In this document: piece by piece, positions 35,069 to 52,811 of the stretch
Layout of the letters: every line of letters starts with the position of its first letter
Position numbering within the stretch: the first letter of the stretch is position 1
Assembly (NCBI GenBank): GCA_025094145.1
Contig: JALLLS010000095.1
Span: 57,815-121,814 of the forward strand
Reading direction: 5' to 3'
Origin: Spinellus fusiger
Lineage: Eukaryota; Mucoromycota; Mucoromycetes; Mucorales; Phycomycetaceae
DNA length: 64,000 bases
Translations under genes and position numbers: made by a program
Notes under the pieces: model-generated
Seen by the model: only the letters and a program-made list of their open reading frames with translations
Database searches by the model: none
Told to the model about the DNA's origin: nothing

Positions 35069-35950
35069 ATGTTTCAATCCCACCGACTTGGTAATGGGTG
35101 GCTGGGATGGCTCTTCCCATGGTGGATTGTGCCTTTGTCCTAAACATCCCACTGACATCCCACTGACATCCCACTGACATCCCATTAGATCTATTATGGC
35201 AGCGCTACAAGTATAAAAAGAACAGTGCATGTAAATTAAGGTTCTACTCCACCCACTCCTTCACCACTCTATCCGATCAAGGCCCTACTCCCTGTGTAGT
35301 ACAGCCACCCCATTATGATGATCCCAGCCATGCATGGACATCCACTCTACCTGCTTATCTTCTCCAGAGAAATATAGAACCAAGGGAGGAGGAGGGAAGA
35401 GAGAGTCTGCCAGAGTACGAGTGCACTGTCCACAAGATGGGCTATGGGATTGTGAAGCGTGAAATGGAGCATCCTAATGTCATAGCAAAGGATCGCTCTT
35501 GGAAGTAAGTGACACCCGCCTGTGTTTATAAACAACCCAATCCACCCATAAGAGAACAATAGACTCACCTGCTCCTGCTCATTCCATAGAAGACTCTACC
35601 TTGTCCTGTGGGAAACCACCTTGAAAGCCTACACATCAGAGCCCACGGTTCCTACGAAGCCCTTATGGAGCTATACAATGCATTCAGCTGAGGCCAGTGT
35701 GGCTCTTGACTATATAAAGCACCGTCATGTATTCCGACTAAGAACACACTGCGGACCACAAATGCTAATCCGGACACTCCTCCACGACGAACATGTTCTA
35801 TGGGTCGAGTCTCTCCAGGCCTCCATCAATGTGAGCTCTGATCTTGATAGTCGTCCAATGCCTCGCTTCATTGGTCTTCTGCCCAGAAGAAGAGGGAGAG
35901 ACCAAAGCACCTCTGCTGGACAGAGTCACAGTATAAAAAGTGCCTTTTGA
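35069..35950 (+). CDS. PH-domain protein
   Basis: Three exons, 35,069-35,090, 35,189-35,504 and 35,590-35,950, give 232 residues from the ATG at 35,069 (MFQSHRLDLLWQRYKYKKNS). The first exon frame stays open upstream to an acceptor at 34,993, so the start could be further left. The middle, EYECTVHKMGYGIVKRE to RSWKRLYLVLWETTLKAYT and VFRLRTHCGPQMLIRT, then EHVLWVESLQASINV, has the strand pattern and final Trp helix of a PH domain. It is followed by DLDSRPMPRFIGLLPRRRGR, a tail I associate with fungal PH proteins of unknown role. It is probably membrane-associated by phosphoinositide binding (inference). Intron 1 contains three 11-bp ACTGACATCCC repeats. Confidence 0.7.
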
Positions 35951-36555
35951 CCAGTAATAAAATCCAATAGTAACAAAAGACAAATGCCATGTCAGGTTAC
36001 TTTTTATGGTGTACCACATGAATGGAAAGGAGGGGTAAGTCACGCTGAATGTGACGCGGCATCGTAAATGGGTTCTCATTTGAATCTCCTTTTCTGCTGC
36101 CTTGTTCTTTTTTTTTTTTTTTCCCTTTGTTCTCATCTGTTCACTGTTTCTAATTTCTCTCTTTTCTTTCCTTTTCTTTCTCTTTTTTGTTTTTTTTTGT
36201 TTTTTGTTTTTGTTTTTTTTGTTTTTGTTTTTGTTTTTTGTTTTTTCTGTTTCTACTACTTTGGAAGACTCTTCACTATAGGAAAACAAAACAAAAAAAG
36301 AAAAGGAAAAAAAAAAGAAAAAAAAGCCCTTTTCTCTTTTCTTCTCTTTTCTTCTTGACTGTTTATTTCCTGGTAATAAGCAGGAAAACAGACGCCTACA
36401 AAAGACCACAAAGCACGCCTCTTTCTCTTCTCTTCCTAGTAAAACAGAAAGAAAGAAAAACAAAACAAAACAAAGAAAGAGAAAGAGACTCTTGTTTGTA
36501 CAGCAACTGATAGAGACACTCCACTTACCTTCCAAGCAAAACCCGCTGTATTCCA
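35951..36555. other. Homopolymer-rich intergenic region ahead of MED15
   Basis: This is dominated by runs of T with G interruptions (about 36,109-36,250) and runs of A (about 36,290-36,330), followed by an AGAAAGA purine tract (36,440-36,490). No gene is seen. Confidence 0.6.
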
Positions 36556-42436
<5,881 letters not shown>

Positions 42437-43426
42437 GAGATGATTAGAAAGAAGAACAAAACAAAACAAAAAGACGGGCTAGGCTGTGTCTATTATTTTT
42501 ATCATTTCTACACTGTAAACCACATCCACCCCACTTACACACACACACACACACACATATATACATATACATATAAGCTTCTCATTTATAATTGTTTTAT
42601 CATTTCAAATTCAGTTTACTTAATAAATGTACATATATCATTGATATTGCTTGTTGTTATCACCTTTATACTGCTTTCTGTATGAATGTAAAAAGAGAAT
42701 GTTCCTGAAAAATAGAGGTGGCTGCCTGACTGTCCTGGATGAGAGACCAATCTCTGACTAAGGAATCTATAGCTAATCAGCAAAGAACAGACCCCTCACT
42801 ACTCTTGCTAGATATATAAACAGTAATGTTTCTGCTATTTGGTCTGTCAAATACAAGAGTGAGGGCATGATAGGGTATTGAAATGTGATCCATGCAAAAG
42901 AAAGGCTTAGCAAGCACTGATAAATATTTATATAAAAGTGTTTATTCAATATCTATCACTCTATTTCATACAGATGTAAAAGACTATCTTTAGAAAACAT
43001 AGGCAACAACCATCCTAATACAATTGAGCATAAAGATACCTGTGACATTGAGATTACCAGAGAGGTATGTCCTGCTGGTCTAGAGTGTGTTTAAATAACC
43101 TTCTTACTGTATTCTATTTATATAAAAAGATATCTATTACATACATGGGAAGTGAAGAGCAAATTCAATACAGAAATGCTATTATCAAGTCTTGAAAGTG
43201 TCTTTAGTAGATGAATCCTAGCATTTAAGAAGGCGTTTCTACCAATAAGCAATAAGAAACAGCAGATATCTCCAATAGTAAAGAACATTCCCCATGAGAG
43301 CCACTCCTACGTGTAACACGCGCTTATTTTATTTCTTTTTCTTTTTCTTTTTCTTTTGTTCTTTTTCTCGTTCATTTTATTTTTATTTTTATTTTTGCCT
43401 TGTTTCTATATTGACACTGCTATAAA
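42437..43426. other. Intergenic region
   Basis: It contains a (CA)n/(TA)n microsatellite (42,536-42,575) and a T/C-rich run near 43,330-43,400 just before the sideroflexin start. No gene is recognised. Confidence 0.5.
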
Positions 43427-45079
43427 ATGCCCTTTGAGATTATTGACTTGTGTATGGACCAAGAAGAGTGCTGTTGTGTAGTGTGTTGTTGTATGGGCTG
43501 ACGTGCAATGTTTTATAGCTAAACCACAGTTTTCACAGTCAACGTATTGGGGAAGACTTCGACATTTTATTAATGTGACAGATCCTCGGTGAGAAAAAGA
43601 AAGAAAAATTAGATACTGTAGAAGAACATGAAGAGAAAGATGACATTGGTGGAGAGTTCTGTTGTATCTTATCCAACTGAATCAATTTTAGAACTTTGTT
43701 TGCTTCTCACACACAGTTGCAGAATGCCAAGCACTTGTTAGCAGACTATAAAAAGACACCGTCTGCAGATGTGGATCCAGCACGTCTATGGAAAGCCAAA
43801 AAGAGTAATTGAATGGGTGTCTTGTTTCGAATGTTGCTTATTTATTACTATGACTACTGTTACTATGACTACTGTTACTATGACTACTGTTACTATGACT
43901 ACTGTTACTATGACTATGACCATGACTCTTATGATTGATCATTGATCATTGATCCATCCGTAAATTGTCTATTCTCTATTCATAGTCGTGGATTCTACAC
44001 TGCATCCCGACACAGGTGAAGCTATCTTTCTTCCCTTCCGTATGTCATGCTTTGTACCTACCAATATGGTACTTGTGGCAGGTATGCTCATGCCAAATCC
44101 ATCGGTAAGCACTCTTAATAAAATAATGAATAATATAGTGTATTGATCTATGCATGGGATGTTAGATCAAGAGCATCCTGTTTTGGCAATGGGCAAATCA
44201 AAGTGTCAATGTTGCATTTAATTCAGCCAATGCTAATAAGACAACCCCCATGAGTATGCGGGAGACAGCAGGTAAGCAGTTCTCTTCCCATATAGAAAGG
44301 GGATTCTCATTACACTATCATTGGATGTACAGTGGCCTATGTTTCTGCTGTCACAACATCGTGTGCTCTTGCTGTAGGGTTATCCCAAGCAGTGCCTAGA
44401 CTCAAAGTATCTCCTGCAGTCAAGTCTCTTATGATCAAATTGGTGCCATTTACAGCAGTAGCGGCAGCAGGCACAGTCAATGTATTCTTAATGAGAGGAA
44501 AAGAGATTAGGTATGAGGGCAGTCTATTAAATAGATAGACTAAATCAACATCTATCAATGTGTGTGTGCTTAGAAACGGTATTGATGTGTATACTGCTGA
44601 GGGAGAATCCGTTGGCAAATCCAAAACAGCAGGAGTAGCAGCAGTGTCCCAGGTAAAACAACAACAACAGTAACAACGGCAACAGCAACAGCAACAAAAA
44701 GGAATCCTAGTGTATTTATTCCAACTCTACTCTTTAGGTGGCTATTTCACGCTTATTGACAAATGCACCTGTCTTGATCATTCCTCCTCTTCTGTTGGGC
44801 CAACTTCAAAAGACAAAATTTGTCCAAGGAAATCCTCGTGTTGTTCTCCCTCTTCAATTTGGTATGTGTTCTTATTGGAGATGTAGGAATTTTTGTCTGT
44901 ATTTATTCTATTGTATAGGTCTTATTACTCTCTCTCTTATGACAGCGCTTCCTGCGGCTATTGCTGTCTTCCCACAAAGAGGAGAATTGCAGACACATGC
45001 TATGGAGGAGGAGTTCCATCAATTGAAAGATAAGGAAGGAAATGTTATCAAGACACTTTATTATAACAAGGGATTATAA
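43427..45079 (+). CDS. Sideroflexin, mitochondrial inner-membrane carrier
   Basis: Nine exons, 43,427-43,451, 43,519-43,588, 43,692-43,804, 43,986-44,104, 44,166-44,271, 44,333-44,510, 44,574-44,652, 44,738-44,861 and 44,919-45,079, sum to 975 nt (324 residues, the normal size). It runs MPFEIIDLSKPQFSQSTYWG, RHFINVTDPRTLF, LWKAKKIVDSTLHPDTGE, the family mark LPFRMSCFVPTNMVLVAGML, then FWQWANQSVNVAFNSANANK and MSMRETAVAYVSAVTTSC, with further membrane helices and the tail EGNVIKTLYYNKGL. Sideroflexins move serine and other small substrates into mitochondria, and SFXN1 feeds one-carbon metabolism. The first exon is only 25 nt. Intron 3 holds a 15-bp minisatellite (TACTATGACTACTGT, about 43,849-43,912). 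Confidence 0.93.
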
Positions 45080-45740
45080 GCAGAGCTCTGTTTAGAATAA
45101 ATAAGAGATCCTCAACAGAATAGACCGGGAAAGATGTGTGTATTATGACTGCTATTGCTATTGCTGTTGCTGTTTTAAAGGCAAAAGAAACAGAGAAATA
45201 GTCATAGGCTTATTGACATGGATAGACTTTTCTACCAATAACTCCTACTGAAATATACAATAGCGAGTTAGGCTGGGGTCAGTGTCGTTGAATGCTTCGA
45301 ATGGCACGTGAAAAACTACCAAGGACTTGTCAAATATTATTGCTACGACATCCATAAGAAATAGTCTTACCAAATGATCGAGATTCTTTTGGTGTTGTTT
45401 TTGTACTCAAATAATGCCTCTGCTTTCTATCTTGTTTTTACTTGTTTATTTTTAAACAAAAAAAAGTGTGTGCTTTGTTTTTGTTTTTGTTTCTATTGAT
45501 GTTTCATTGTAGCATAAAGTCAAACCCCACTGCCATGATGAAAATGGGGAGTTTTTTTTTGTTACACCTTAAAACCCTTGTCTCCGCTGAACGAGTGAAT
45601 AACAAGAGGATACCTATTCTACAAATATCGAAAAGAGAAAAAAAAAAGAGAAAAAAAAGAAAAACAACAACAACAGCCTCATTCTTTCTTCTCTTTTTCC
45701 CTTTTTCCCTTTCTTATCCTTTCTTCTTTCTTTTAACACA
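45080..45740. other. Intergenic region
   Basis: No gene is seen. The last 100 bp before the aminotransferase start is A-rich and then strongly C/T-rich (45,680-45,735), a pattern repeated ahead of several genes in the window. Confidence 0.5.
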
Positions 45741-47217
45741 ATGAACTGCCAAACAAATGAAAACAGTGCTGTGAAAAACACCTGGGATAGCAAAACACAG
45801 ACATTTCACGGTGGACAAGAGCACTTTTTTATTGATAACTTTGTCGAGGATTTCAGTGTGACTACCAACTACCTGGGCACCCCTCAAAAGGCATTGGAAG
45901 CTGCTCGGGCTGCTGTAGGTGTATATTTTATTGTTGTGTTTGCCCACTAGAAAGAAAGAAAGAAAGAAAAAGAAAATGCATTTTTTGGGACAGTGGATCT
46001 CTTGTATCAACAACAAAGATCACAGAGTAAAATCTCATAGGCAGGCATGTCTTTTGTATCTATCTGTGTGCATGTAGATGAGTGATATCCATCATTATCC
46101 TGCTGCAGATCAAGAACCAGCAAAATCAAAACTTGCTGGATTCTTGTGGCCCATGGATGCCTTGAAACACAATGGCCGTCTTTTACTGGGCAACGGTGCG
46201 TCTGAGCTGATTGATCTTGTGGTTAGAAAGGCGCTTGAAGAGGCTCGTTGCAGAGGTGTACACCCCACATGGAAAGCCGGGCCTTGGCATGGACAGGTGA
46301 GAGAGAGAAACAAAGAAAAGGAGGGCTGTACTGACCTTCACATGGATCCATTGCTGTGAACACACAGTACCAAGAGTATGAGAGAAGTGCCAGAACCCAT
46401 GGATTCAAGATCTTGGATCCATTCAGCAAAGAGCGTGCTGATATGGTGTGCATTGTAAATCCCTGTAATCCTACAGGAGACTATCTTCCTATTGAAGAGT
46501 TGAAAGCATGGTTAAGAGAGAACGCTGCAACCAATGGAACTGTTATGGTGGGTAAGTGCTTAGTGTAGTGCACCAATACCTACAGTCTCTCTTTTGTGGA
46601 TGAGTGGAGAATGAGTTTTCTCTATTTACTAAGACTATACACTTTTAGACGAATCCATGCAGCTCTGGCATTCATCAGAATTCAGATCAGACTCTCTTAT
46701 TAGCCAACACGAGTTTATGCAATCCATGCTAGAAAACATCAATGTGTCTGTCCATGTTATGCACTCATGGACCAAAATCTGGTCTTGTACTGGTCTTCGT
46801 GTTGGGTCTGTGATCTGCCCTACCGTCCATCACTGTGAAGCATTAAGAAAAATACAAGTTCCTTGGTCCGTCAATGGCCCAGCTCTCAAGTTTGTAGAGG
46901 CAGTCGTTAAAGATACTGATTATTTAAACGAGACATGGAATAACACAACCCATCTGCGTACATATCTTATTGAGCAGCTCAAAACATTAAATGCTTACAA
47001 TGGCCAATGGGTGTTCTATGGTAAACCGTTCTTGAGCTGGGTATGGCTTGATGTTGGGAGTGAAGCCATGGCAGCCAAAGCAGTCGACAAGGCACGTGCG
47101 GCTGGTGTGCCTGTAAGAAGTGGAAAACCAGGGTATAACTGTAATACATTTGTGCGTATTGCTGTACGTCAAAAGGATAAGGTGGCAATTCTGATCAAAG
47201 CATGGCAATCACTGTAG
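45741..47217 (+). CDS. PLP-dependent aminotransferase of fold type I
   Basis: Four exons, 45,741-45,914, 46,078-46,296, 46,368-46,551 and 46,649-47,217, sum to 382 codons (381 residues). Landmarks are GRLLLGNGASELIDLVVRKA (cofactor-phosphate Gly-rich loop region), VCIVNPCNPTGDYLPIEELK (the NPxNPTG segment), DESMQLW (Asp contacting the pyridine nitrogen), HSWTKIWSCTGLRVGSVICP (Schiff-base Lys in S-W-T-K, then G-x-R-x-G) and the late FVRIAVR carboxylate-binding Arg. This places it in the class I/II aminotransferase or HisC-like group. The substrate cannot be read. HisC-type or threonine-phosphate-type enzymes are relatives, but the WTKIW lysine motif is unusual for classical HisC. It is likely cytosolic, as no targeting peptide is evident. 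Confidence 0.85.
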
Positions 47218-50200
47218 TCTAATTTTTTTATTCTTTTTTGTTTTTCATTTTATTCTATTAAAAAAAAAGTGTGTGTTCTGTATCCCTTTATTAATAAGTT
47301 AGATGGTGTGTTTATGTATCTTTCTTTTTTTAATTTTAATTTATGATGATAGAGTATGTACTTTTTATCTTTAGATTCCTTATTATAGGATACAATTAGG
47401 CTTGAATCTACATCCTAGGACACATCAAATATATGTTTATAAATATGGACTGATACATAGATAGATGTGCGTTTGTGTGTCTGTGTGTGTGTCTGGCGTG
47501 ACTGAAGTGTATTACACCTTATGAGGAAGGATGTGTTATGATGCATTACTACTAACCTTTTATCTATTAGCATATATGAGAAAGGCTGAATGATGTCGGA
47601 TGCCTTTGTATTTGGTAATAAAACCCTTTGGTCATGGATACACATGCATTTGCTACTCATACATCTACTTTATGCATGTAGATAGATATAAAAAGTAATA
47701 TTTCCTGGTAAGAAAATAAAAGCTAAAACATATTAAGAATGAATTCTATCTACAGATATATACATGAAATTATGCAAAATACTAAGCTATTCTATATTTT
47801 TCATTATACTATTTGTCATTTAAAATTGGCTTCATTACGAAATTTATCTTGCAACATTAATTTTATTATTTATATAACTTCATTTTTATTAAACATAGCC
47901 ATAGAGTGCGAAATTAAACTATGAAAAAAAGGGGGACATCTATTTAGGCATGTTCATAAGAGTGTTGTGATATTGAGTTAAAACCCTACGTAATATAACT
48001 GAAATTACAGGTACTAGAGTATCCATAAATTCCAAAGGGTTTAGAATGGATTATTATTATTATTATTATTGTTGTTGTTGTTATTATTATTATTATTAAA
48101 AAAAGACTCCAAGTTATTCCGTAAAGATTAAACATATGATTTTATTGATATTAATATGAAATGACATATTTACAATGAAATCATTTTATGCTTGCCATCC
48201 CTCGCCCTGTCTTTCATACGTATATGTTTATAACAAAAGTCAAAGGTGCTATTTGCCTATGAGTTCATTTATTCAAGAAAGATAGTTCGTTTATCAAAAA
48301 TAGTTAGTCAATAGTTAGCACATGTCTTTATTATTTCATTTATTTAGGTTGAAACGAGCTCATATTACTTAGCATCATCATTTGCTTTAGACCAAGACTA
48401 ATAAAATAGTCGTTGCCAGTACATCATAGTATTTATAATATTAACATTGAATACTGACTGTTTATGTATTTATATCTATAATTATCAAAGTGAGTGTGAT
48501 GTACCTAAAGTATAGGTATTGAGTAAAGAATAAAAGGCCTTTATTGACATGATCCTGTAATGATGAAATATGTTATGCGTCCTACCTCTCCATTTAGCAA
48601 AAGCCTTCTCCATTTGAACTCGGTTTGTGCTACAAAGCTGAAATCAATAGATGGGTCCATGCATCGACTGCCAAGCCAATAGAAGCCATAGCATTGGCCT
48701 AATCTCTTATCTATTATTCAATAGTATGAATTCTTACGCCGAGACAACTTACTTGACCTATTTTCATGCTGACAAGAAAATGAAAGTCTCGTTTGGATCC
48801 GATAGGAATTATTAATAGAATTCCATAAACTTGTCAAAGAGCATGTTCATGTCTATTAGATATTCCAACACGCACTGATATGCAATTAAGCTTACTGATC
48901 ATCCTTACAGAGTGCATCACAGAAAGATGAGCAGTAAGAAAGAAAGATAAGGCTCATTTGATCTTATCTATTGCTGGAAATTTATTCAATGGGGATAGAT
49001 AAGCAAACTCTGTACGCTGCATAAAATAATAGAGTCACATTGGCATTTCTAGAGGCGCAAGGCTATGGGAATATGAAGTATAGACTGTGTTGGTTTACAA
49101 CACACTATGGTTGAGTTCTTTAAGAAACTCATTGTACAGTGTAGGGAGGTGGCAACTCAAATCATAAAAAAAAGGGTGTGTTATGAGTATATTAGAAAAT
49201 AAAACAAAATAAAACAGAATAAAATGTAATGTAATGTTAATTTACGGTACCATTAATAAAGATCAAGCCATTCTATTCATTCCATACAATTCTATTATTT
49301 TCATCAACAATATTCCTGTCAAATCATTTGTCTAATGTAGCACCTACAGAGTTGGATTTTAATGATAAATTATCATTGTAACATATAAATCAATAGTTGC
49401 AGAATTCAATCACTTTTTATTTTTCTGGTTTTGGCCAACGAGTATGGAGGGTGAAGGAGAATGAGGAGGACACTACAGACAGTGTTTGTATGAGATAAAC
49501 ATGAAAAGAAAAAGGGAAGAAAGGAGGAGTAAGAAGGAGCAAAAGTGAGGAGAAAGGGTAATAGGGATTAGGAAAAGAAAAAAGGTACTTTTTTTTCTTC
49601 CAAGTATGTCTTTATTCTGTTCCTGCTCTCCATTAGTTCTCGGTACACTCTAATGGGATTCAGTGGACTGCGATAAAGTCCAATGAACAGCAATGAACAG
49701 CAATGAGATTGTTTAGGCTTGATTGCACCCCACTGAGCAACATGGCATGATTCTAGTGTAGTAAGAATGACAGGCAAGTAGGGTTGCAATCCCACTCCTC
49801 GATTCTTTACTTTTGGATCTCTATTTTGGATTGAAACTAATGCTATTTTTACAGTTGGAGCGAGTATGCACAACTTACAGAATGTAACTCAGCCTTAAGT
49901 GTGCCTTATTGATGAATAGCTCAAGCTCTTTATCCTTATTTTGTACGTTCTTTACCATTCAAGAGTAAATAATAGAAAAAAAAGGGAGATGAGGTTAGGA
50001 GTAAAAGAATGGGTTCAAGGAGGGCTTCACTTGCATTTCTAATGAGATGGGCGCCTTGTCGTACCGTTGGAATCCTTTTCTCTCTCTCTTTAAACAGCAC
50101 ACACACACACACATCTATACACATCTATACACTGTCACTTTAAATGTCTCCATCTATTTCTCTCTTGATGCGGTGGGTGAGTGTGTTCGCAAGACAACAG

Positions 50201-50287
50201 GAAAACGAAGGATTATTAATAAACAACCCCATTGTCTCCCCTTTTTTTTACTTCCTTGAACATCTTTTTCTTTTTATTATTATCGCT
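47218..50287. other. 3-kb AT-rich intergenic region
   Basis: It holds a (TTA)n(TTG)n(TTA)n microsatellite (48,049-48,098), an AAAACAAAATAAAACAGAATA tract (49,197-49,230) and a possible transposase relic (49,568-49,873). No conserved host gene is recognised. Confidence 0.5.
49568..49873 (-). pseudogene. Possible decayed DDE-transposase C-terminus (Tc1/IS630 type)
   Basis: The minus-strand frame contains LYRSPLNPIRVYRELMESRN followed by RIKTYLEEKK, which resembles the YSPxLNPIExxWxxLK segment around the last acidic residue of Tc1/mariner/IS630 transposases. The Glu after NPI is replaced by Arg, the upstream half does not look like a DDE fold, and the region is isolated. It could equally be chance. 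Confidence 0.2.
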
Positions 50288-51031
50288 ATGCTTAGTATTC
50301 TATTCTGTATATCTTTCTATAGCTTCTTCTGTTTGACATGGATAAGCCCACTCAGCGCATTACCACTGCATATTCGTAGTAGACCCTTCAATGGACCAGG
50401 TACCTATTATACAGTGGGACCAGGATCCTGTGGAGAGACCAATAGTGATACTGAGATGGTGGTGGCAATGAATACGATACAGATGGATAATGGTATGTAT
50501 TATGTAGCATTATGTAGTATGTATTATGTATTATGTAGTATTATGTGTTATTATTTACCATCATCTATTGACATAATGATATACATATAAAAGATGATAT
50601 ACATATAAAAGATGATAAAAGATAGATAGATATCAACCTATAATGTCTACATATATTATATTTACTCACACACACACACTGATTGTAGGTCCTAATCCCA
50701 ATAGTAATCCTCATTGTCAGAAGATGGTGTCCATCAAAGGAGATGAGGGTGTTGTAAAGGCAAGAATAATAGACACATGCCCAGGCTGCAAACCTCGTAA
50801 GTGTTCATGTTCTATGATGATGTCGTCACAAGCAACTCAACTCTATTTCTTGTATTCTATAGTTGGTTTAGACATGTCTCCAGCATGTAAGATGGTCTAT
50901 TGTTTTTGTAGTCTATCTATCTAGCCTAATGCTGCTTTCTTGCCTTACTAACTTGATTGTGCTTAGTATTCAAAAAGGTCTGCGGTGACTTGGGCAAAGG
51001 GCACTGTGATATTGAGTGGCAATTTTTATAG
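50288..51031 (+). CDS. Secreted RlpA-like double-psi beta-barrel (expansin-like) protein
   Basis: Four exons, 50,288-50,492, 50,689-50,796, 50,863-50,886 (24 nt) and 50,967-51,031, sum to 402 nt (133 residues). A signal peptide (MLSILFCISFYSFFCLTWIS) is followed by GTYYTVGPGSCGETNSDTEM, HCQKMVSIKG, VVKARIIDTCPGCKPLGLDM and SPALFKKVCGDLGKGHCDIE ending WQFL. GxxTYY...G-x-CG, the VxVxDxCPxC strand and the LDLSPxxF motif are the double-psi barrel core of barwin/expansin/RlpA-like fungal proteins. Such proteins bind or loosen wall polysaccharide, and some are plant-interaction effectors. With no C-terminal expansin domain it is a single-domain type. Confidence 0.9.
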
Positions 51032-51506
51032 CACCAACAAGAGAGTCCATACCTTATCCGCATCGTTCACATATCATCATCATTAATAGAAGAAGAAAGG
51101 GAACCTATCATACTCACACCCACTGCAGCTACATCCACACACATATACACACATACCATCCGACAGAAACCACAGTATCTTTCTTTTATATAAAACATAA
51201 ACACAAGTAAATAGACATCTATGAGTGTCTCTATAAAACTATATCTTTTTATATATCTTTTTATATGTACCTGTCTACCTGTGTACCTTTGCATTTTAAG
51301 AGTCAATAGAGTAGAAAGAACACACTCCCTTGTCGTCTCTAACCCCTCAGCAAACTTCTTAACATTTCTCGTCATTCATTCATAGTTATTTCTCTTCATT
51401 CCATTTCCTTTGTATTTAACCCTCTGATTTCCAAGTTGTCTTCCCCTTCTTTTATTTATATTTATATTTGCTTTCTGCTTCCTACCTTGCATGCTATTTC
51501 TGATAG
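51032..51506. other. Intergenic region
   Basis: 475 bp with ACACAC-rich patches (51,110-51,160) and a T/C-rich stretch ending in GATAG directly before the next ATG. No gene is seen. Confidence 0.5.
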
Positions 51507-52811
51507 ATGTCCTCTGTCAAATCTTATCAAAACCCCTCTTCTTTCTCAATGAGAACCTGGGCTACATCACAACTCGACTCAAAGAGTAAATCCACAAGAG
51601 TCAACCCGTCCTCCCTATTCGACACTTCCGACCTCTCTTTAACCTGCTCTCTTATGATAAAAGACATGAAAAAGCGCCCATCCTTGCTGAGACGTATTTT
51701 CCATAGAAATAAGAACACTAGTACAGGTTGTTCTGAAAAGACCCCCCTTTCACCACACCACTTATCCAAGATCTCTAGGGGTCAGTTGGCTGCCAAAACA
51801 GTGCGGGATCCCTACGAAACATCTGAAGAGGTGTCTGAAGAGGTGTCTGCACTAAAGGTGTCCGAGTCACTTGCCCCACCCACAGCCAAGCTAAGGATTC
51901 CCCATGGCAGCACCCACCCACTAGCGCCCACCTTTTGCCATCCCATGTCGACCATTGAATTGAGTCAGCTCAGTAAGATTTACACGACAACCCTCGCCAA
52001 ACTCAAGGCCTTTAGCCAGGAGTACACCATGAACCGCTACCTCTCCATGTGCCGTCTCCTTGTCCGTCTCCAGCAATCCAAGGACATTGCACCACTTCTC
52101 CAGCACCTCCAGCATCTCCAGCACCTCCAGCAACACCCTTATCGCACCTGCCACCTTGACAATGAATTCACTTCCCTGCTGGCCCGTGCTGATGCCTTTT
52201 GTGGCAGTAGTCGCAAGCCAAGACGGACACGCTATGTATTTATGCTTCTGGAGACACCCACTGACCGCATTCGACCCAATGTCCATCCAATTCAAGAAGC
52301 GACTCGTCGCCGTCGTAAACCCTATGCCAATACTGCAGCCATGATTACACGTGTACAAGACACTTGTGATGATGAACCACCCACGGCACTAGGCAGGGTA
52401 GGGTTTTCTCCGCTTTGGCTCACACGCAAGACTCCACGGCACAAGACCAAGACGTGGAGGATTGTCAAATCCCCAGTCTCGGATACTGTTGCCCAGACAG
52501 ACAAATCCATGATGCCACCACACTCCTTGTTACCCAATTCGGTAGCTTCGTTGGCAAAGTACTCCCGCACACCGGTTAGCCCCCTCTTGGACCTTTCTTC
52601 TCCCGCTTCCACGTTACCTCCTCGTAGGTCAAAACAGCAGTGGGTGGTGTCTCATCATGGTATCTGGACACCCCGGTCTGAATCCCATTTAAGATCCAAT
52701 TGCGAGGAACATAATAAATCAAACACAGAAGAAAGGCAGGACGATGATATTCCCCTAGGACTTCTTCAGGCGAATCTGCCAAGACCCCACACTGTGAAGG
52801 AGACAGAGTAA
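51507..52811 (+). CDS. Unrecognised 434-residue basic, serine-rich protein
   Basis: This is a single uninterrupted frame with an ATG directly after a pyrimidine tract, unusual here because most neighbours have introns. The N-terminus is Ser/Arg/Lys-rich with KKRPSLLRRIFHRNKN. A short tandem SEEVSEEVS follows, then a likely helical core LSQLSKIYTTTLAKLKAFSQ, EYTMNRYLSMCRLLVRLQQS and a HLQ repeat (LQHLQHLQHLQQH). After that come a second basic region (EATRRRRKPYANT, TRKTPRHKTKTWRIVKS) and a low-complexity acidic end. There is no signal peptide, no membrane helix and no catalytic motif I know. Possible short linear motifs suggest a scaffold or regulatory protein, but no function can be given. 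Confidence 0.7.
   Translation: MSSVKSYQNPSSFSMRTWATSQLDSKSKSTRVNPSSLFDTSDLSLTCSLMIKDMKKRPSLLRRIFHRNKNTSTGCSEKTPLSPHHLSKISRGQLAAKTVRDPYETSEEVSEEVSALKVSESLAPPTAKLRIPHGSTHPLAPTFCHPMSTIELSQLSKIYTTTLAKLKAFSQEYTMNRYLSMCRLLVRLQQSKDIAPLLQHLQHLQHLQQHPYRTCHLDNEFTSLLARADAFCGSSRKPRRTRYVFMLLETPTDRIRPNVHPIQEATRRRRKPYANTAAMITRVQDTCDDEPPTALGRVGFSPLWLTRKTPRHKTKTWRIVKSPVSDTVAQTDKSMMPPHSLLPNSVASLAKYSRTPVSPLLDLSSPASTLPPRRSKQQWVVSHHGIWTPRSESHLRSNCEEHNKSNTEERQDDDIPLGLLQANLPRPHTVKETE

Noticed and set aside
36068..36510. Phe-rich frames
   Set aside because: They are translation of T homopolymer tracts.
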